64,000 nucleotides of DNA, from positions 14,586,501 through 14,650,500 of the forward strand of contig NC_058042.1 in assembly GCF_020085105.1 (NCBI RefSeq), read 5' to 3'. A program made the translations under genes and the position numbers. The DNA comes from Siniperca chuatsi. Lineage: Eukaryota; Chordata; Actinopteri; Centrarchiformes; Sinipercidae. This document shows positions 1 to 11,085 of this stretch, piece after piece; the stretch's first letter is position 1; every line of letters begins with the position of its first letter. Below the pieces are notes generated by a model. The model was given only the letters and a program-made list of their open reading frames with translations. It was not told where the DNA came from and ran no database searches.

Positions 1-1503
1 AAACTTAGTTAATCATATATTAACTGTTTTTAAAATAGTAATGTTACGATATGACGTTTGGTGGTGTATACGTTTTTTTTTACATCACTTTACAAATGGT
101 TGTCTGTACCAAACAGCAGAATTGATCAGACTCCTTTAATATTAGTGCTTAGACAGTTCTCACATATACTGTAACTTAAAAATTCTTAGAAAGAAATTAA
201 ATTACCATCTAACGATACTCCTTGAATAGATTACTGTAACCACTATGACAAAAATTTTATCTGATTCTGGCTTAAAGCAAATTATCAAAACTGTCATTGA
301 CAGTTGTAACATATGTAACCATGGTTCTCCGAGTGTGGAGACTTTCCTTACTTATTCCATATGTTGGTGGTCTTACCCCTACAGTGTGCAGTCAAAGAGG
401 ATACTCTTTCAGACGCCTTATGGTTGCCATTACTTGCAATACGAGGTCATTTAAGGACCATTCATCTTGCCTCTCTGGTTAACCTTGTTTGGAACATGCT
501 TCTGAGATGCCCTGAGCCAGACAGATGGTCTCTCGGAGAACCATGGTTACTTATTTTTCTGTTTCTGTCTGTTCTCTTTTCATCTCTGCACCTTCATTGA
601 CAAAAATGCAAAGGGGTGCGTTGTTGTCAGCACTGTGCTATAAGTACCAGTAAAGTAGATGATGTACAATCACTGCCAATGAAGTGCTTGCATAGGTGCT
701 TGAATAATAAATAATCCCATGCAACTATTTACAAAGATACAGTATGATATATAGGCACTGCATTCACTGTGTACCAGACAAAACTCATGCTCAGCTGGTC
801 CTCTCAGATCCTAAGCAGGCCAAAACAGGAAATGGAGAGAAAGCATGTAATTGCTGCGGGGGGACGGGGGTTCTCGCCAGCAAACTACAAAGCCATTGAC
901 ACAGAGGCCCTGCGACTCTGGTGGAGCAGTAAGTCAATCCTGCTGTGCTGGACATGTGGACTGCCACAGTTATGCAGCAGAAATTGATTAAAGTAGACAG
1001 GGTACCAAAAGATCACTCCACAGATTTCTGACAAACCTCACCAGAAGGCCCAAAAGGTAGCCATTGGGGATATCCTGCCATTCTCCTAGTACATCTGCTG
1101 GGCTATTTCCACAACCAAATGTAAAAATCCAGCCTTGGAGAACAAGGTCATTCTAGTTTATAACAGACAAACAACAACTTTTTGTGAGCATACTTCCCTT
1201 TAAGATGCACGACCAGCAGTGTAAAAGTAGTTGTGCAACTAGTAGATCATCCTACCAGCTCACGCACTACACCACTTAACAGGCAACTGGACTTGCTTTA
1301 GATTCTTGAGATTCAAGAATCTAAAGCAAGTCCAGTGACTTAGCACTTCTAGATATACCATGACCTAGATGACTGAGAATCTTCACATGGCCAGCACAAT
1401 TGGTGTGTCTTAAAGTATCTGTGTTGACTGCTCAGTAGAGAACAAGAATGTTCACACTCTGCACAGTTACAATATGACATGGCCTGTAAATCTAGTTCCT
1501 TAC
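1..1503 (-). other. spi1: spi1 intron 4 (partial)
   Basis: This is intronic sequence from the exon 4 donor to the window edge. I looked for the ETS exon (KKKIRLYQF, the GNRKKMTYQKMARALRNYG region) in reverse complement and found no trace. The only structure is the perfect palindrome at 1286-1336. Short open frames here have no recognisable similarity. Confidence 0.7.
1286..1336. repeat. perfect 24-bp palindrome with 3-nt loop
   Basis: Arm 1286-1309 (starting actggacttgctttag) is the exact reverse complement of 1313-1336, with only GAT between them. It lies in the last visible spi1 intron and is unrelated to the repeat families nearby. Confidence 0.95.
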
Positions 1504-1654
1504 CCAGATCTCCTGGTGTGACATAAGGGACTCGATCTCTCAGACACTCCTCATCAGACACCTCCAGCGGGGGACTTCGTCCTCCGTGCTCTTCATCATC
1601 AGAGCTGCGCTGGGACACGTGTGGTGGATACACAGTCCGAGGGAAGAATGCTAC
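1504..1654 (-). CDS. spi1: spi1 coding exon 4 (PEST region)
   Basis: The exon is 151 nt after a TTGTAG acceptor. It encodes VAFFPRTVYPPHVSQRSS, then an acidic stretch (DDEEHGG), then RSPPLEVSDEE. PU.1 carries a PEST region here, and SSDDEE..SPPLEVSD is diagnostic. It ends ..TPGDLG plus one base at a GTAAGG donor. The following intron runs off the left edge. Confidence 0.93.
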
Positions 1655-4600
1655 CTACAACACAGGAGCCAAAGTTAATTAGTCTTAAGTCAAAACATTT
1701 GCAATAATTTAACTTCTTAGAAATTCTCTTTATGTTCCTCCCAGGTTTTAGAAAAAACACACTTTTCCATTCTGTATGAGAATGTCACATATATGATCTG
1801 TATTTGTTTGTAAAGTGAATATGGCTTTTTTATTTTGGTTACACAGTTACATTACATGCGCCTGTCATGATGGATGCACATTTACTGTATGTTTGATAGC
1901 ACTAAACAGATAAAGAGTGCAAGTGTTGTCCTTAAATCTGGAGAGCGAACGCCAAACTGCAGAGCTTGACTTGAGCTTCAGAGGCTTCAAAGCTTCAATG
2001 ATATTCAGTGGTGTACTGTACTTGTGTACAATTTTGAGGTACGTGAGTATTTCCATTTTAAGCTACTTTATACTGCTACTCCACTGCTTTTCAGATATTC
2101 CCACTACATTCATTTGTTAGCTATAGTTACTATAAGATTTTACATATAAACCATGTGATCAGTTTATTAAATATGCCCAGCAGTTTATGACTAGTTAAAA
2201 TTGGCTCCACCGTGACCAACTACAACATTTAAGTAACGCTTACATGTTACTGCATCACTAATAAAGACCCAATCATGTAGAAATATAACACTGACAGGGA
2301 TAATTCTGCATTATGAGTGTTTTTACTTTTGATACTTCAAGTATATTTCATTGCTAATACTTCTGCACTTTTACAGTAAATCCACTAAATACCAATCCCA
2401 GCAGTGATGCTATTTATATCACATCCTCTACCTTACATTTACAAACAAATATCATTTTATGCATTTTTATTTTAATTATCTGCAAATCACTTTCAAACAG
2501 CCATGTCTGGCACCTTAAGTATTTTGGGATGTTTTAGGGCATTGGATTATTATAAACTACTTAAGTCATTAGTCATAAATTAAGTCATTCAGAGAGCTTA
2601 TGTTGCTACTGATTATACTGTACCTAACATCAGGCACATTCATATGTGTGGGTTTGTACTACAATCGTGTCACTGTAAGTGAAAGAGCATGGCAACATCT
2701 CTCTGCATGAGCTGTGATGTGTGTACGCTTCTATAGCTGTATGCCTGGGTGGGCAACACTTCACTACACGTCAACGTATTCATAACATCCTTTACAAAAA
2801 GTGGCAGAAACCTACATGTGAATTCCATGTGTGATCAGTGGTTTTCAATTTGTATTCTCATACCACGTTTCAATTGATGTGCTAACACCATATTTTTTTC
2901 ACATACAAACACATTTTCCTTCTTTTTTTCACAAGGGAAATTTAACTTGCTCACAAGTGAAAACCATTGTGTGAGCTACTGTAAAAGCACACGTGCTTTG
3001 TGGCTTCTTTGTAAGGATATAAACAGCCAAAACACAAGTTGTGTAGCTGAAATGAAAAAGTTTCTTAGTAGGTAGGTGTTTGTGTATGTGTGTTAGTGTA
3101 TACAGTATATCTTTGTCCCCTGCTTTAAGAAAGGACTATAAAAAACACTGAAAACTGGCATATAAAGTCTCAGAATATCCCATTCAGCTGTGAATGCATT
3201 TCATAGATTATAAATGGATGTAATGTTTATAATAACAATCCTTATCAAATTGAAATTCGCCTGTAAGCAGAGCTAGATGTTAGATAAGAAAATTACATGA
3301 AATGAAATGCAATTTTGAAAATATTGTTTCAAAGTGAACAATCAGGTGTTACTGTAACTATAATCTGTTCCTGGAAACAACAATAGGTTTATTTAGATAT
3401 GAAGTACAAAGGTTCCCCCAGTATTGCCAAAGACTGAAGTTATTTAAAATATGTTTTTTTTAATCATATGGAATATACTTTATGTTTGATATTGATATAT
3501 CTGCTTGTTCCAGCACTTTACTGACACCACACAGTGAGTGAAATACTTGAATCTATGACACCTTTGGCCTCACCATTACCTTCATAGTCTTACATACTAC
3601 TGGACCCATCAGCCTAATATTTTCTGTGCATACTTATGACTGTATGCCCCCTGACCTCTTGTGGTTGCAGTGATTCGCAATTTTTGAAAAACCCTATTTT
3701 ATTGACTGCTCTGTTTTATACCGCCATTGACTGCTGACTCCTCACTCCTCTTAAAGGGCCGGTAGTAGCCGCAAGTGATCAACGACTGCTTCAGTTTGGG
3801 ATCTTGTTTCCGCTAGGGACAACATATGTGGTGGTCATGTTAGTGTTGGTGGATTCTTTTGTTGGCATTTTCACTTTGAAATTAATATTTTACATTGCTG
3901 GTGTTTTGGAATTGTCCAAGGTTTGCCTCCATGTAGCCTGTCCACTCTGGTTACACCTTGTTACCATGTAACCTGCATATTGTCTCCCCATCTATAGAAT
4001 GCTATTTAAGTCACTTATAAATACATACATAAATAAATATGCCTATGAAATTAATAAATATGGCTATGAAATAAATAAATGAGTCAATGTAGTTCAATAA
4101 ATAAATAAATAGGTTTTGATTAAAAATATTATGTTTTTCAAAGCACTACTTATATTTCATAATGCCACATTTATTTATTTCAAGAGACTTTTATTTTATA
4201 ACGCTGCATTTATTTATTTCAGGGGACTTTTATTTCATAATGCCATAAGTCCCCTGAAATAAATAAATGTGGCATTATAAAATAAAAGTCCCCTGAAATA
4301 AATAAATGTGGCATTATAAAATAAAAGTCCCCTGAAATAAATATAAGTAGTTCTTTGAAACACATCCTTTTTGAAGTAAAAACCTATTTATTTATTTATT
4401 GAACTATACAGTCAGGTGACCTTTGTCGTCACAATTGGGGGCTTTCATCGTCACGGTAACAGTAATAAACTCATGGTTAACATTGTGAAGCAGTCGCAGT
4501 TTGGTCAGGTTTAGGCACCAAAACTACTTGGTTAGGTTTAGGAAAAGATCATAGTTTGGGTTAAAATCATAGACTGAATATAAAGATGCGATGCTGCGTC

Positions 4601-7600
4601 TCCACTTCCTCCGACTATACAAAACTAAAGCCAAAATATCCCGAGTTCCCTGAGTTCTTAGTTTGGCTCATGTCCCATCTGCTAACATGGAGGAGGCGGG
4701 GTTTATGACCTATACTGCAGCCAGCCACCAGGGGACGATAAAGATGTTTTGGCTTCGCTTTTGGGGAGCTGTTATGTCGTCCATCTTTATATACAGTCAA
4801 TGGTTAAATTAATATAAATATGGTGGATGAATTGTGCTATATAAATTAATTTGCCTTTCTCATCTCTGCTTGTCTTAATAACATGAGCTTGTACTGATGG
4901 ACCCAACAAATGGTATGTGTAAGCGTCGAGGTTTCAGATTTGAAAATATTGACTTGGTTAGACGTACTGTACTTTAATGTAGTCTAAAACCAGAGATCTC
5001 TGTTCTAGTTCATTGGTTCACAACTGGAGGGGAGAAGCATGCAGTTGTGACACTGGGTGAGCTTAGCTGAGCCTTCAGACCCTGTTCAAAGAAAACGTTC
5101 TTTTTATACTGAAATAAAAATAGAAAAAATAGAAAAAACCCTAGAATTAAAGTATTTCTTGTAGCTCAAAGATTCACTTCCTGATTTTTGTCACAGGACC
5201 CTAAAAGACCTCCATCTCCATGTCTTCTCTGATTTGAAACCCAACTGTGAATTATGTTGAGTTTGAAGGTGTCTGCAGTGACCTAGAAGTATATTTGGGG
5301 ATTTAGAAGTGTTATTGGGCACCATGCCACCATATTTTTACTACCTTAGCACCAAAAAACAGTGAAAGGCTTGTGTCTCATAATAATAATTGAATTAACC
5401 AAGCTAAGCTATGTTCAGGAAAGCCTCACTTAGTCATTATCACTGTCATCACTTCAGTGCATCATTACATTGAAGCCCCTGACTAATAATACAGCACATA
5501 ACTCACCAGTAACTCTATGGTTACATTGCTTTAGTATAAAAAATACAACACAACAGCCATTTTTTAGTTTTTAGTTTTCTGCATTTTAATTAGATTTGCA
5601 TTATATTTGAATACATGTAGTTGTGTGCAGGTACACGCACCCATGTGTGTGTGTTGATGTGCTTTAAGTTTGTTATTTTTTTAATGCATAAGTGTTTTTT
5701 TGTTGGGTGACAGAAGGACTTACTGGTTGCTGCAACACATGTGAATGTGCCCCAAGATTTGGATCGAGCAAGTTTTCTGCATCATATCGTATGGCCTCAT
5801 GTCGAATGAGTCCGGGCGGGTGGAGAGCCTGCACACTCTGCAGCTCTGTGAAATTGGTCTCTTGCAGGTTTTCAAACTCTGCAGAGTGCACGTGAGGGTG
5901 AGGGTGGAAGTCCCAGTGATCTAAAGAGAGAGAGGTGAGAAACAGCATAATGGCCACAGCTTTTACTTTGATGTCTCAACAATGGACAGTACTGTAGTAC
6001 TCCAACCAAAAAAGACAGAAATGAACCCCAGCAAGGTTAACTGGAACACACAGCTTCATACAAAAGTCATGTCCTGATGATGTAATGATTTGATATAACA
6101 GAAATACATGTTTAAACGGTTAGAGATGCCTGTCTATGGAAATTCATCTTAAACTGACTTGACAACGAGCTGCTTACTCATAGTGCTAGAGTTTGCATAA
6201 ACCGGGTGAAATGAGGAGAATAATAGAGAATTCAGCATGAAGCTCTTTCCTGTTTATTGCCACACTAGAAGTGTCGCCACAGCCGTTGGCTTTGAATTTG
6301 CGCTCTTTCTCACGTTGTCCTTGGCTGTTTTTCAGGGTGTAATTAAACAAGAAAATTAAACAAGTCAGCTCTCAAGTTCAAGTTTTACACATTTTAAATG
6401 TAACCATGGAAATAAAGGAGAGCCAAATAGAAGTGAACAAGTATATCACATGTAAACTACTGCAAAACACAGAGTATACTCTTAAAAATAATAAATGAAA
6501 CTGGATAATAAAGCCAGTCACACATCCACTGTAACACTAATATCACACTAATATCAGTAAATGTATTAATTAAGGATATTAGATATTGATATGAGATATT
6601 TAGATATTAGACATTCGATATTTTTATCACAACGACAACTGAAGCTTTCTCACTGGGCTATAAGGTCAGAAAAAGTATTTTTTCCATATTTAGATTGTTT
6701 TGGGGCAATATTCAAAACAGTTGATTACAAGAGAAAGTAAAGCACCTCTCTTGTATCAACAAAACCCCATGGGGCGAAAGTTGTTCTATGTCTGTAGTTG
6801 TAGCGAGCCGAAAGAAATGGCATCTGTTTCCTGTGTTCCATACACCCTATGTGGTGCGCTCCAGCTGCACACACTGCAGGCTTTTTATGTACAATACACC
6901 AGAAAAAGTCAGTGTCACCACGTCAGGTCATGGTGATTAATTTGAAGAATAAAATGACAGATGACTAGGTGACTAAAATTACTATTTAATTTTAATGAAA
7001 ATTGAGAGCACTGTATGGAAAACAAGATTCATGTCAATGGATTTAGTTCATGTCAATAACATTTGCCCCCACAATCATCATCATTCAGTTACATTTTAAA
7101 ATGTTTATAATTTAAATCTCACTCACTGTAATTGAATAGAACAAGTGGCGATTTAAATTGAGACACTGTTCACATGACACAAAATCGATGTTGAAGTAAA
7201 ACTCACCTGCCTGGATATCTGCATCTAAGACATATGGATTATAATATTCTGCAATTTGATGTCTGTAGATCTCAGGATCGTACATTTCTTCTGAGTGCTG
7301 CAGGAGCAAATATAAACACTTTCAGCCACAAAATATCATGACAGTAAATCTTTTACTGGATGGTGTATATGGTGCAGACAACATACATCATTATTTGTAT
7401 CATTCCTCATCTAATCCTTTAAAGGAAATAATACAAGTCACCAACTGTCTTTTATAAAATGTTCACATTGTTTCTATATATGTAAATCAGATTAGTATTA
7501 TTTGTGTTATAATAATGAAAAAAAATTCTTGCCACTGCTGTTCTGAAACTCTCAAGAACTTCTGAGTTTCATTTTCATGTTGCCCATAGTATAAAAGACT

Positions 7601-7850
7601 CTTAGTTTGTGTCCTGTATTCAAATTGAAGTAGACTCATATTAAGTCATCTAATATGAAATAATACATGTTGTCTGTCCTTTTGACTAGTAAGTGCGTTT
7701 CTTTTTAAAGCTGCATTGAAAACAAACTATTCAAGGAACTCTTTAAGCCTCCCATGCTAGAAAGTCTCCTGAGAGTTTAGATAATACTAAAATAAATAAG
7801 ATACTTACAGGTGGGATGAGGTAGCTCTCCATTCTGTATGGATGCAACAT
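1504..7850 (-). CDS. spi1: spi1 (PU.1 ETS transcription factor), 3' part missing
   Basis: Four coding exons on the minus strand join in phase: 7850-7809, 7297-7207, 5920-5724 and 1654-1504, giving about 160 residues. PU.1 is the nuclear ETS factor that drives myeloid and B-cell development. Visible hallmarks are the N-terminus MLHPYRMESY, which lines up with the mammalian double-methionine start; the acidic/aromatic activation region with DHWDFHPH and FTELQSVQ; and the PEST-like segment with SSDDEE followed by SPPLEVSD. The last exon ends one base into a Gly codon with a GGTAAG donor, as expected just before the ETS exon. That exon is not in 1-1500 on either strand, so it must lie beyond the left edge. 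The adjacent slc39a13 in divergent orientation matches vertebrate gene order. Teleosts have spi1 paralogues (a/b); I cannot tell which this is. Confidence 0.93.
2030..2390 (+). repeat. teleost TACTTAAGTA-type dispersed repeat, copy 1
   Basis: The sequence matches a very abundant fish repeat as I remember it: GAGTATTTCCATTTTA, then GCTACTTTATACT, CTACTCCACT, a run with GGCTCCACCGTGACC, and TTTTACTTTTGATACTTCAA. It is degenerate and lacks the terminal CAGTGGTGG end. Related copies lie at 10600-11085, 13683-14045 and 19365-19850. Confidence 0.75.
4090..4406. repeat. fold-back element with about 155-bp arms
   Basis: The left arm begins tagttcaataaataaataa, and the right arm ends with its near-complement tttatttattgaacta. 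The centre is near 4248. The arms include a unit of about 45 bp (CCCCTGAAATAAATAAATG plus a GCATTATAAAATAAAAGT-like part) that recurs in both orientations on each side. There is no coding capacity. It probably belongs to a MITE-like family that could form a long hairpin. Confidence 0.8.
4480..4565 (+). repeat. GGTTTAGGCACCAAAACTAC dispersed repeat, copy 1
   Basis: Contains GCAGTCGCAGTTTGGT, GGTTTAGGCACCAAAACTAC, TTGGTTAGGTTTAGG and GATCATAGTTTGGGTTAAAAT. Nearly the same sequence occurs at 33785-33862, and a weaker copy at 57590-57680. It is a common fish interspersed repeat of unknown class. Confidence 0.75.
4566..4803. mobile_element. MITE with ACTGAATATAAAGATG termini
   Basis: The left end, catagactgaatataaagatg, is mirrored by the right end, catctttatatacagtcaat, as imperfect terminal inverted repeats around about 240 bp without coding capacity. 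The internal part (GGAGGAGGCGGGGTTTATGA and CAGCCACCAGGGG) matches a short teleost element I recognise. It lies directly against the GGTTTAGG repeat to its left, suggesting insertion into it. Confidence 0.7.
5724..5920 (-). CDS. spi1: spi1 coding exon 3
   Basis: The exon is 197 nt after a TTTAG acceptor, ending at CCA/GTAAGT in phase 0. The translation begins DHWDFHPHPHVHSAEFENL, followed by TNFTELQSVQ. This is the most conserved part of the PU.1 transactivation domain outside the ETS domain. The C-terminal part of the exon is divergent and less glutamine-rich than in mammals. Confidence 0.93.
7207..7297 (-). CDS. spi1: spi1 coding exon 2
   Basis: The exon is 91 nt between a CTGCAG acceptor and a GCAG/GTGAGT donor. 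It encodes 30 residues plus one base, beginning HSEEMYDPEIYRHQ and containing AEYYNPYV. This corresponds to the acidic, tyrosine-containing N-terminal activation region of PU.1. It ends in phase 1, and the leftover G joins AT of the next exon to make the Asp of DHWDFHP. Confidence 0.9.
7208..7808 (-). other. spi1: spi1 introns 1 and 2 (7298-7808 and 5921-7206)
   Basis: Intron 1 (511 nt, 7298-7808) and intron 2 (about 1.3 kb, 5921-7206) are AT-rich. I see no repeat or coding signal in them beyond the splice sites. Confidence 0.5.
7809..7850 (-). CDS. spi1: spi1 coding exon 1
   Basis: Encodes 14 residues, MLHPYRMESYLIPP, ending in phase 0 at a CCT/GTAAGT donor. I chose the upstream ATG (7850) because mammalian PU.1 also has a second Met six residues downstream. 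The downstream ATG (7832) has the better initiation context, with A at -3 and G at +4. The 5' boundary of the transcribed exon is unknown. Confidence 0.85.
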
Positions 7851-7914
7851 GGAGACTTCTTCTCCAACGGACCGAGTCTCAGACGCTTTGCTGGCAAAAC
7901 ACTCTCACAACCTT

Positions 7915-7935
7915 TCAAAACTTTTGCGGCACCAT
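7915..7935 (-). promoter_or_regulatory. uORF in the spi1 leader
   Basis: On the minus strand an ATG at 7935 opens a six-codon frame (MVPQKF) that stops with TGA at 7915, 64 nt before the first spi1 ATG. It would act only if the transcript starts upstream of 7935, which I infer but cannot see. Confidence 0.5.
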
Positions 7936-8207
7936 TGCACAATGTTTCAAAATTTCCTCTCACTCAACGAAGACCAAAAAATGTCTCTCTCTCTTATTGT
8001 ATAGCAAACACTTGTGAACTTAGCTACTCTCGGAGGCCTTCAGCTGTGTCTGATAAAATAAAATTAACAAGGCCCGCTGTTTGACTGTAAAATGAAAAAG
8101 GAACTTTTGACTTCTGTAAAATGTCTGTGGGTGGGAGCAATAGAGTGTGTCTGCTAAAGGTTCCTGGTCATTGATGATTTGTCAGGGGAGACCATGAAAC
8201 TCCACAT

Positions 8208-8225
8208 TTATCAGGGTCTATATAC
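8208..8225 (-). promoter_or_regulatory. possible spi1 core promoter (TATA-like and GATA motifs)
   Basis: The minus strand reads GTATATAG at 8225-8218 followed closely by TGATAA (GATA-type site) at 8213-8208, about 370 nt upstream of the spi1 start. Mammalian SPI1 promoters are usually described as TATA-less, so this assignment is only a suggestion. Confidence 0.3.
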
Positions 8226-8423
8226 TGTCCCCTCCTCTTAGCAGCCAATCATCAAGGCTTTTCCTCACTGTCAGTTTCTCCCCCCAAACAATGTGATAAG
8301 CACAGGGTGCAATGAACTGTTGAATATTTAAGTTTGGTTATTTTATTCATTTCCTGTGCTTTTAAAATGTGTTTCATTTAAATTTGGTCTCAACAGCAGT
8401 ACCAGTATGGGTACCATTTAGCC

Positions 8424-8798
8424 TTTATAAGCAGTATATAAGCATTTAATAAATGGTTTATTAAACACTATAATGTAACTGTACGCAGATATAAGGAACG
8501 TTTTAAATGTTTATCAATTATTTTTGCAGAGCTGCTGTATAAAGATAATGATGATACAGTAAAACATAAAATATATATGTAATAATGTAAATAGGTCTTC
8601 ATTGAAGGAAGTTATAATTGTTGACAAATACTGAATATTAATGAACACTTATAAATGTCCTTATGTCTGTGTACAACTACATTACAGTGTGTTATAAACC
8701 ATTTATTTAATGTTTATGTGAGGCTTATAAATGCTCAATGCTCAAACAATTACAAACTGAATATATTCAATGAATGTACGATATAATGTGCTTTATAA
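8424..8798. repeat. fold-back MITE (TTATAAGCA-type)
   Basis: The left half (ATAAATGGTTTATTAAACAC, then TAATGTAACTGTACGCAGA and TATAAGGA) is the imperfect reverse complement of the right half around 8640-8720. The ends TTTATAAGCAGTATAT and ATATAATGTGCTTTATAA also pair. The arms are about 110-150 bp around a short AT-rich centre. It has no coding capacity. Confidence 0.75.
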
Positions 8799-8809
8799 CC
8801 ACAAGAAGA

Positions 8810-8890
8810 ATCAGGATCAAAATAAGCTTTATTGACCATGTAACCATGTGTTTAAGCATACAATGTACTTACACACAGTGTCAATGAAAA
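8810..8890 (-). repeat. LINE 3' tail fragment
   Basis: Contains AATCAGGATCAAAATAAGC followed by TTTATTGACCATGTAACC. This resembles the inverted 3' end of fish L2/Rex-type LINEs, which end in a polyadenylation-like AATAAA context. Only the tail is present. Confidence 0.45.
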
Positions 8891-9196
8891 GCATTATGAA
8901 GCATTAAGATACTGTAGAAAGTCATATAAAAAACATATTCATTTGAAAGATGTGCTAGAATTTATATTCACATGCACAACAAAGACAGGATTTAGTGTGA
9001 CAATAAATATTATTTTAGTTCAGTAGGACACTGTGTGTGCAATCTAAGTGTCACATTGTAAACAAGTCTGCATCAAGGTTCTGAATGCAAACCTGAAACT
9101 AACGGACTGGAAGTGTACACTGTAGCAAAATGACTAAAACATGTTGTTTGGTGATGTAAACAGAAGTTTGTTGAGGAAAAATGTCAACACACAAAC

Positions 9197-9231
9197 ATGT
9201 CCACACCCGCCCACACACACACACGCATACA

Positions 9232-9263
<32 letters not shown>
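9197..9263. repeat. CA/TG microsatellite
   Basis: An imperfect run of (CA)n with single interruptions (CG, TA, AA). The open frames translated through it on both strands are artefacts of the repeat. Confidence 0.97.
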
Positions 9264-10599
9264 GCTGAAAGATAAGATGAAGGCACAGTATCTGTGTTGT
9301 AACCACATTGAGGTAAATGGAGATTATTATTATCACAAAGAGGAGATACTGTTAGAACAATTCCTGGGGAGGGGACTGAGTCCCTCTGCTGCAAAGCAAT
9401 AATGTCCAACTAAGTCTGTTTGTTTGGTTCAGTAATACATTGTTATTCAATATACTGTGGTTAATTATTCGGTCTACTGTATGTTCATAAGGCATTAGGG
9501 CAAAATAAAAGTTAAATTTGTTGGTTACCAGTTTCTGAATATATCATGGCCACTGTAATTACTGAAGATACTGCATATTTCCTAGATGCCGGGATGACAG
9601 TTGAATAGTACAGTAACAGAGCAGCACAAATCTGAGTGTATATTGTTAGCGCTGCCTGTTTAAGAGGAAGACTGCAGCATTGTGATAAGGCAATGCACTG
9701 AAAATACTACCTTCTGTAAGATCAAAATACTGAGGTTATGTTTATCTTCTAACCAAGATCAGTGTGTATATTCCTTTGGGCGCTGAGATCTCAGCTTCAC
9801 ATTAAAAACATGGTCAGATCCTCTTTAAAATACTGCTTTTGTACTTTGTGTAACGTACTTTGAGGTACACTGATCACACAGGAAGACTTGAGGCATGATG
9901 AAGCTGCAGCAGATAGTGATTATTGTTGGAAATATTCACAAATAGCTGCATGCAGATTTATCTACAACATTTGTCTTCTTATGCACATTCTATGTTACAT
10001 GCTTTTTAAAGTGGTGTAGATGAGATCTGCATGTCTGTTGTAATTTCACAGGCTTATGATCAATATGGCGCCCTGTTTTCCTTGTTGGTGGAAGACTATG
10101 ATCATGAGAGTATCTGTTTGGGGAGCTGTTAAAACCACGCAGAATGTGGCCAGCCCCAACCAGCCCCATCTTAATCACAGCTAGCTGAGCAAAACTGATG
10201 ACATATACAGTAGCATTTTCCGAGAGTATTAATACACAGAGAGAGCTGCAGCATGCCAGGCACTATTTCCATCACATTTTTCCTTTTTTTCCCGGTTGAC
10301 TTTTTGTTCATGTTGAGCAACAAAATGACTGAAAAGCGACTGTTTAAAATGTGTTCCCTGTGTAACCTAAACTCTGTTTATTCAATTCAACTTACAGTAT
10401 AATACTAAGTCAAGTTGATTATTTAAACATAAGGTATGTGTTAGCATTCAATTATAAAACGGAAGTGTTAGTTGATGTAGAGTATTGACAAGTATTAACA
10501 AACTGATACTAACATCAACATCATCAGTTGTAAGACTCAACTGATTATCACTGAGTAATAAAAGTTGAGTGTTATCATTTTCAGAGGTTACTTAAGTAA

Positions 10600-11085
10600 C
10601 AGTAGTAATACCACACTGTAAAAAATACTGTAACAAGTAAAAGTCCTGCATTCAAAATGTTACTTAAGTAAAAGTACAAAATTATTAGCAGCAGTAAGTA
10701 GTCATTATGCAGAATAGCCCATTTCAGATATCAGATATATTGCATTACAGGATTATAATTATTGGTGCAACAATGTGTACGTCACATAATGTTGCAGCTA
10801 GTAAAGGTGGGGCTAATATATATTACAATTACTTCATAAACTGCTGGGTAGCTTAATCTACATTAATACATCATCATTTCTTTGTTGAGGATATTTTATA
10901 TTAATAATCTGAATCTGCAAAGTAACTAGTGACTTAAGCTTTAAAATAAATGTAGTGGAGTAAAAAATACAATATTTCCCTCTGAAATGTAGTGGAGTAG
11001 AAGTATAAAGTTGCATGAAATGGAAATACTCAAGTTAAGTACAGGTACCTCAAAACTGTACTTAAGTACAGCACTTCAGTAAATG
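10600..11085 (-). repeat. TACTTAAGTA-type dispersed repeat, copy 2
   Basis: In minus-strand orientation relative to copy 1. Contains AGTAAAAGTCCTGCATTCAA, TGTTACTTAAGTAAAAGTAC, a block with GCAGAATAGCCCATTTCAGA and, at the far end, TACTTAAGTACAGCACTTCA. This is the most complete copy in the window. Confidence 0.85.

Larger units (their letters stand above)
1655..5723 (-). other. spi1: spi1 intron 3
   Basis: This 4.1-kb intron holds no coding signal. It contains a TACTTAAGTA-family repeat (2030-2390), an A/T-rich low-complexity run of AAAT repeats (4020-4120), a fold-back element (4090-4406), a dispersed GGTTTAGG repeat (4480-4565) and a MITE (4566-4803). The rest is unremarkable AT-rich sequence. 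Confidence 0.7.

Noticed and set aside
1..1500. ETS-domain exon of spi1 within the window
   Set aside because: I looked for its conserved motifs in reverse complement over this interval and found none. The exon 4 donor intron runs off the edge.
4090..4406. CRISPR-like array because of repeated units
   Set aside because: The units are AT-rich, inverted as well as direct, have no unique spacers, and the genome is vertebrate.
9099..9409. Cys/Val-rich or Thr/His-rich small proteins
   Set aside because: Translations of the CA/TG microsatellite in different frames.
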